A stretch of DNA of 64,000 nt from Clostridia bacterium (GTDB taxonomy: Bacteria > Bacillota > Clostridia > Oscillospirales > Acutalibacteraceae), in the NCBI GenBank assembly GCA_017468425.1, contig JAFUIO010000026.1, positions 1 to 64,000 of the forward strand, read 5' to 3'. The position numbers and the translations under genes were made by a program. This document shows, piece after piece, positions 60,953-64,000 of this stretch (its first letter is position 1; each line of letters opens with the position of its first letter). The notes beneath the pieces are model-generated. The model was given only the letters and a program-made list of their open reading frames with translations, made no database searches and was not told the origin of the DNA.

Positions 60953-61921
60953 ATGATTTACAAATTAGGTTCATTCGTTCCGAACGAAAAATTGGTTTAC
61001 GCTTTGCTGATTATTTTTTCATTTGCAAGCGTAATTGCATTGCTCAAAGCGTTTAAAAATAAACTGCCTCAGGACTTGGGCAGAGATTTCGCTTTCAACG
61101 GAAAACTTTCCCGCGGTAAAGCAAGAGGCGCAGGACTTATTTTTATTATATGCTTTATTGCTGCGTCAGCTTTATTTATTTCAGTTTCACTTGAATATCT
61201 GGCATACTATGCACTGATTTTCGCCGGTATGATGTCGGGCTATCTTGACGACAGAGCTGAAAAGCCCTGGGGAGAATATAAAAAAGGTATCATAGACCTT
61301 GCAATCTCTTTCCTGCTTGCTCTTACATTTGCAAACTTCAATGCAGGGCTTCTCAACATTGACCTTTTCTTTGTAAGCTTTGCAGTTAACAAATGGATTT
61401 TCATTGCACTCGCAACTGTTTTCTTCTGGCTGATGATAAATGCAACAAACTGCACAGACGGTATCGACGGTTTCTGCGGTTCACTTTCAATCAATTCACT
61501 TGTTGCTATTCTTGTAATCGGTGCAATTTCAGGAATGAACGGCACACACACAATGTCAATTGTTTCAATGATTTTTGTTATCGTTGCTTACCTCTGGTTC
61601 AATGCTGAACCCAGCACAATGCTTATGGGCGATGCAGGTTCACGTGCAATCGGTTTGTTCATCGGATTATCAGTTCTTAAAACAGGCAATATGGTGCTTG
61701 CACTTCCCATCTGCTTTATAATTCTCCTTGACGGACTTATCGGTATCGTTAAAATTATCCTTATCAGATTCCTTAAAATCCAGGCACTTAAAAACATCCG
61801 CACACCGTTACATGACCATTTCAGAAAAAATAAAGGCTGGTCAAACACACAGGTAATTTTCAGATTCAATATGATTCAGGCTCTGATTTCTGTACTTACG
61901 ATTATCCTGCTTAATAAATAA
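60953..61921 (+). CDS. MraY-family phospho-N-acetylmuramoyl-pentapeptide transferase-like protein
   Basis: 322 residues, about ten membrane helices. MraY/WecA motifs: LSRGKARGAGLIF, GMMSGYLDDRAEKPWGEYK (DD pair), NATNCTDGIDGFCGS (catalytic Asp) and MGDAGSRAIG. Near the end PLHDHFRKNKGWSNTQVIFR replaces the usual PLHHHFE...GW of MraY. It is expected to move a sugar-phosphate to undecaprenyl phosphate. Since mraY normally sits in the dcw cluster, this lone copy could be a second enzyme or the main one; not decidable here. Confidence 0.88.
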   Translation: MIYKLGSFVPNEKLVYALLIIFSFASVIALLKAFKNKLPQDLGRDFAFNGKLSRGKARGAGLIFIICFIAASALFISVSLEYLAYYALIFAGMMSGYLDDRAEKPWGEYKKGIIDLAISFLLALTFANFNAGLLNIDLFFVSFAVNKWIFIALATVFFWLMINATNCTDGIDGFCGSLSINSLVAILVIGAISGMNGTHTMSIVSMIFVIVAYLWFNAEPSTMLMGDAGSRAIGLFIGLSVLKTGNMVLALPICFIILLDGLIGIVKIILIRFLKIQALKNIRTPLHDHFRKNKGWSNTQVIFRFNMIQALISVLTIILLNK

Positions 61922-61929
61922 TAAACTGA

Positions 61930-61973
61930 AAACAGACTTCCTCTCTGATTAAAGAAACGAAGTCTGTTTTTTT
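61930..61973 (+). terminator. Terminator of the MraY-like gene
   Basis: Perfect 11-bp stem AAACAGACTTC / GAAGTCTGTTT with an 18-base loop, then TTTT. Confidence 0.85.
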
Positions 61974-61990
61974 AATTGAAATAATACCAT

Positions 61991-62024
61991 AAAAAATCCC
62001 GTATCGATTGATACGGGACTTTTT
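61991..62024 (-). terminator. Terminator of rplJ-rplL
   Basis: Perfect 8-bp stem TCCCGTAT / ATACGGGA, six-base loop, six T's on the reverse strand. Confidence 0.88.
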
Positions 62025-62039
62025 GTTAATAAGTAAAAC

Positions 62040-62417
62040 TTATTTGAGTTCAACTTTTGCGCCAACTTCTTCAAGTTTAGCTTTTGCAGCTTCAGCATCT
62101 TCTTTAGATACTGCTTCTTTAAGTGTTTTGGGAGCGCCGTCAACGATAGCTTTTGCTTCTGCAAGGCCAAGACCTGTGATTTCACGAACAGCTTTGATAA
62201 CCTTGATTTTTTCTGCGCCAACTTCTGCGAGAACAACGTCAAATTCTGTTTTCTCTTCAGCTGCTGCTGCACCGCCATCAACGGGAGCTGCTACTGCTAC
62301 TGCAGCTGCTGCTGATACGCCGAATTCTTCTTCTACTGCTTTAACGAGTTCTGAGAGTTCAAGAACTGTAAGAACTTTGAGTTCTTCAATAATTGCATTG
62401 ATTTTATCTGATGCCAT
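62040..62417 (-). CDS. rplL: 50S ribosomal protein L7/L12
   Basis: 125 residues. Amino dimer domain ([21 protein letters not shown]), Ala-rich hinge ([18 protein letters not shown]) and the factor-binding domain ([20 protein letters not shown]). Forms the stalk on L10. GGAGG before the ATG; last gene of the operon. Confidence 0.97.
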   Translation of the reverse strand: MASDKINAIIEELKVLTVLELSELVKAVEEEFGVSAAAAVAVAAPVDGGAAAAEEKTEFDVVLAEVGAEKIKVIKAVREITGLGLAEAKAIVDGAPKTLKEAVSKEDAEAAKAKLEEVGAKVELK

Positions 62418-62485
62418 TTTAAATTTCCTCCAATTAATAAATTATAGTAATAAAATAAATTTTGTTTTCTCTTTTAAAGAGTTAA

Positions 62486-63019
62486 TTATTCAGCAGCTTC
62501 TTCTGCTGCGGGAGCTTCGCCTTCACCCTGTTTGTCAACAATAGCCTGAACAGCACGAGCGAATGAAGCGATGGGAGCATTGAAAACGTTGCAAACAGTT
62601 GCGAGCAATACTTCTCTTGAGGGAAGTTTTGCAAGGCTGTCGATTTTTTCAAGGCTGATAACTTCACCATCAAGGTAACCTGATTTAATGTTGAACTTTT
62701 CTTTATCCTTTGAAGCATATTTGCTGAGGATTCTTGCAGCTGCAACATAATCATCTTTACAAGTAGCAATAGCAGTTGTACCTTCAAGGCATTCTGACAT
62801 TGCTTCAAGGCTTGTACCCTGAATAGCAAGCTTGAGAAGAGTGTTCTTTACAACAGTGTATTTAACGCCTGCTTCTCTGAGTTCTTTACGAAGCTGTGTA
62901 TCGTCAGCAACATTGATACCTTTGTAGTCAACAACAACACCTGTGCATGATTCAGCGATTTCAGCTGTCAAATCAGCAACGAGCTTCTTTTTCTGTTCTA
63001 ATACAGCAACACTTGGCAC
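62486..63019 (-). CDS. rplJ: 50S ribosomal protein L10
   Basis: 177 residues. KKKLVADLTAEIAESCTGVV and LRKELREAGVKYTVVKNTLL are typical; the carboxy helix ends Glu/Ala-rich. Anchors L12 dimers and represses its own leader RNA. AGGAGGTGA precedes the start. Confidence 0.96.
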   Translation of the reverse strand: MPSVAVLEQKKKLVADLTAEIAESCTGVVVDYKGINVADDTQLRKELREAGVKYTVVKNTLLKLAIQGTSLEAMSECLEGTTAIATCKDDYVAAARILSKYASKDKEKFNIKSGYLDGEVISLEKIDSLAKLPSREVLLATVCNVFNAPIASFARAVQAIVDKQGEGEAPAAEEAAE

Positions 63020-63071
63020 TAAGATTCACCTCCTGAAAGATATTATATATCTGAGAGCCAAGGATTTATGG

Positions 63072-63205
63072 TAAAAATAAACCCTTTCCCGAAAGACGGG
63101 AAAGGGACATAAATACTCAATAACAGAGTTTGTTCCTTACCTGGGCAGGCGTTCATCACATTATACCCATAGGGCACCTGCTGTCTTCGGCTCAGATGAC
63201 ATATT
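63072..63205 (-). ncRNA. L10 leader RNA (autoregulatory)
   Basis: On the reverse strand GCCGAAGACAGCAGGTGCC (near 63192-63174), then CGCCTGCCCAGGTAAGGAAC and TTTATGTCCC match the r-protein L10 leader kink-turn and paired helices. It ends with the attenuator hairpin CCCTTTCCCG / CGGGAAAGGG (63082-63106) and a TTTATTTTTA tail, about 55 bases before rplJ. L10(L12)4 binding should favour termination. Confidence 0.88.
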
Positions 63206-63207
63206 GA

Positions 63208-63236
63208 ATTTTACAACAAATAAATATATTTGTCAA
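63208..63236 (-). promoter_or_regulatory. SigA promoter of rplJ-rplL
   Basis: TTGACA (63236-63231), 17 bases, TAAAAT (63213-63208), 15 bases after the rplA stop codon. Confidence 0.8.
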
Positions 63237-63251
63237 CAGTTACGTTAAAAA

Positions 63252-63944
63252 TTAGCCAATTTTAGCGGGGTTAATTTTAACGCCGGGGCCCATTGTAGCA
63301 GCAACAGCACATGAACGGATGTACTGACCTTTTGCAGCTTCGGGTTTTGCTTTAACGATAGCACCGAGAAGAACATCAAGGTTTTCCTTAAGTTTTTCTG
63401 TGCCGAAAGAAGCTTTACCGATGGGGCAGTGAATGATGTTTGTTTTGTCAAGACGGTATTCAATTTTACCTGCTTTAGCTTCGTTTACAGCTTTAGCTAC
63501 GTCAGGAGTAACTGTACCTGCCTTGGGGCTGGGCATAAGACCACGAGGACCGAGAACTTTACCGAGACGACCAACAAGACCCATCATGTTGGGTGTTGCG
63601 ATAGCAACGTCGAAATCCATGAAGCCTTCGCCCTGGATTTTAGCTACAAGGTCTTCTGCGCCTACAACTTCAGCGCCTGCTGCTTCAGCAGCTGCAGCGT
63701 CATCGCCTTTAGCGAAAACAGCTACACGAACTGTTTTACCTGTACCGTTGGGGAGAACAACAGCGCCTCTGACCTGCTGGTCAGCATGACGTGAGTCAAC
63801 ACCAAGACGTACGTGTACTTCAACAGTTTCGTCAAATTTAGCAGTAGCAGTCTTAACAGCAATGTCAAGTGCTTCTTCTATTTCATAAAGTTTTGTTCTG
63901 TCGATAAGTTTTGCACTATCAACGTATTTTTTTCCGTGTTTCAT
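63252..63944 (-). CDS. rplA: 50S ribosomal protein L1
   Basis: 230 residues. [60 protein letters not shown] and [16 protein letters not shown] are the family blocks. GGGAGGTAA precedes the ATG. The bases to the right edge (63945-64000) contain a small hairpin (CTCCC / GGGAG) and presumably follow rplK, which is outside the window. Confidence 0.97.
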   Translation of the reverse strand: MKHGKKYVDSAKLIDRTKLYEIEEALDIAVKTATAKFDETVEVHVRLGVDSRHADQQVRGAVVLPNGTGKTVRVAVFAKGDDAAAAEAAGAEVVGAEDLVAKIQGEGFMDFDVAIATPNMMGLVGRLGKVLGPRGLMPSPKAGTVTPDVAKAVNEAKAGKIEYRLDKTNIIHCPIGKASFGTEKLKENLDVLLGAIVKAKPEAAKGQYIRSCAVAATMGPGVKINPAKIG

Positions 63945-64000
63945 AATTTACCTCCCAATAGTGGTTAAATCGGATTTTTCCTCCCACGGGGGAGCATTAA

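Overview
This window looks like a chromosome segment of an anaerobic, spore-forming, low-GC Firmicute, most like the gut Clostridia of the Oscillospiraceae/Ruminococcaceae type. The evidence is sporulation genes (sigG, spoIIE, spoVAE, spmA/spmB), meso-diaminopimelate dehydrogenase, a cysteine T-box leader, a sodium-pumping decarboxylase, class B sortase, PASTA and lipoprotein surface proteins, and consensus SigA promoters nearly all with 17-bp spacers. No tRNA, rRNA, CRISPR array, insertion sequence or prophage was found. Species assignment is inference.

Layout. 1-9.9 kb is a surface and accessory region: a very large secreted repeat protein running off the left edge, a leucine-rich-repeat lipoprotein, an OGG-type DNA glycosylase divergent from it, the two subunits of aconitase X, and a PPC/Ig-like surface protein that is interrupted by an in-frame TAA and faces a small XRE regulator across a two-operator promoter. 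10-17.5 kb is housekeeping: ddh, recA-recX-rimO-pgsA, then T-box-cysE-cysS. 17.7-21.9 kb holds a sugar cluster (sialidase-fold protein, manA, divergent nagA) and sigG. 22-30.2 kb holds a TetR regulator, a new 43-codon gene, spoVAE, a huge degenerate P-type ATPase-like protein, rlmB and spoIIE. 30.3-34 kb is guaB, a MATE exporter and a phosphoesterase.

33.3-40.8 kb reads leftward as one six-gene run: cysteine desulfurase, thiI, cinA, an acidic-tailed sortase B, a membrane-anchored degenerate CinA-like protein, and a metallophosphoesterase. 40.9-45.9 kb has an O-antigen-ligase-like membrane protein and the oxaloacetate decarboxylase pump. 46.1-51.4 kb has a GH29 fucosidase with a -1 frameshift, a B12-type radical SAM protein, an unknown membrane protein, spmB, spmA and an AbrB-type regulator. 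51.4-56.6 kb has two surface proteins (Lys/Thr-rich lipoprotein; PASTA plus cohesin-like), a U32 peptidase and zapA. 56.8-64 kb has glycogen phosphorylase, an SdpR/SdpI pair with a perfect palindromic operator, a lipoprotein, a MraY-like transferase and the rplA, rplJ-rplL ribosomal genes with an L10 leader.

The most unusual items are three broken or decayed proteins whose context suggests function (the stop-interrupted PPC protein, the pseudo-P-type ATPase and the membrane CinA-like protein), two sporulation genes whose ribosome binding sites sit inside the terminator of the preceding gene, a repeated ~90-bp intergenic element starting TATCACTGAT, and a small unknown gene with excellent expression signals.
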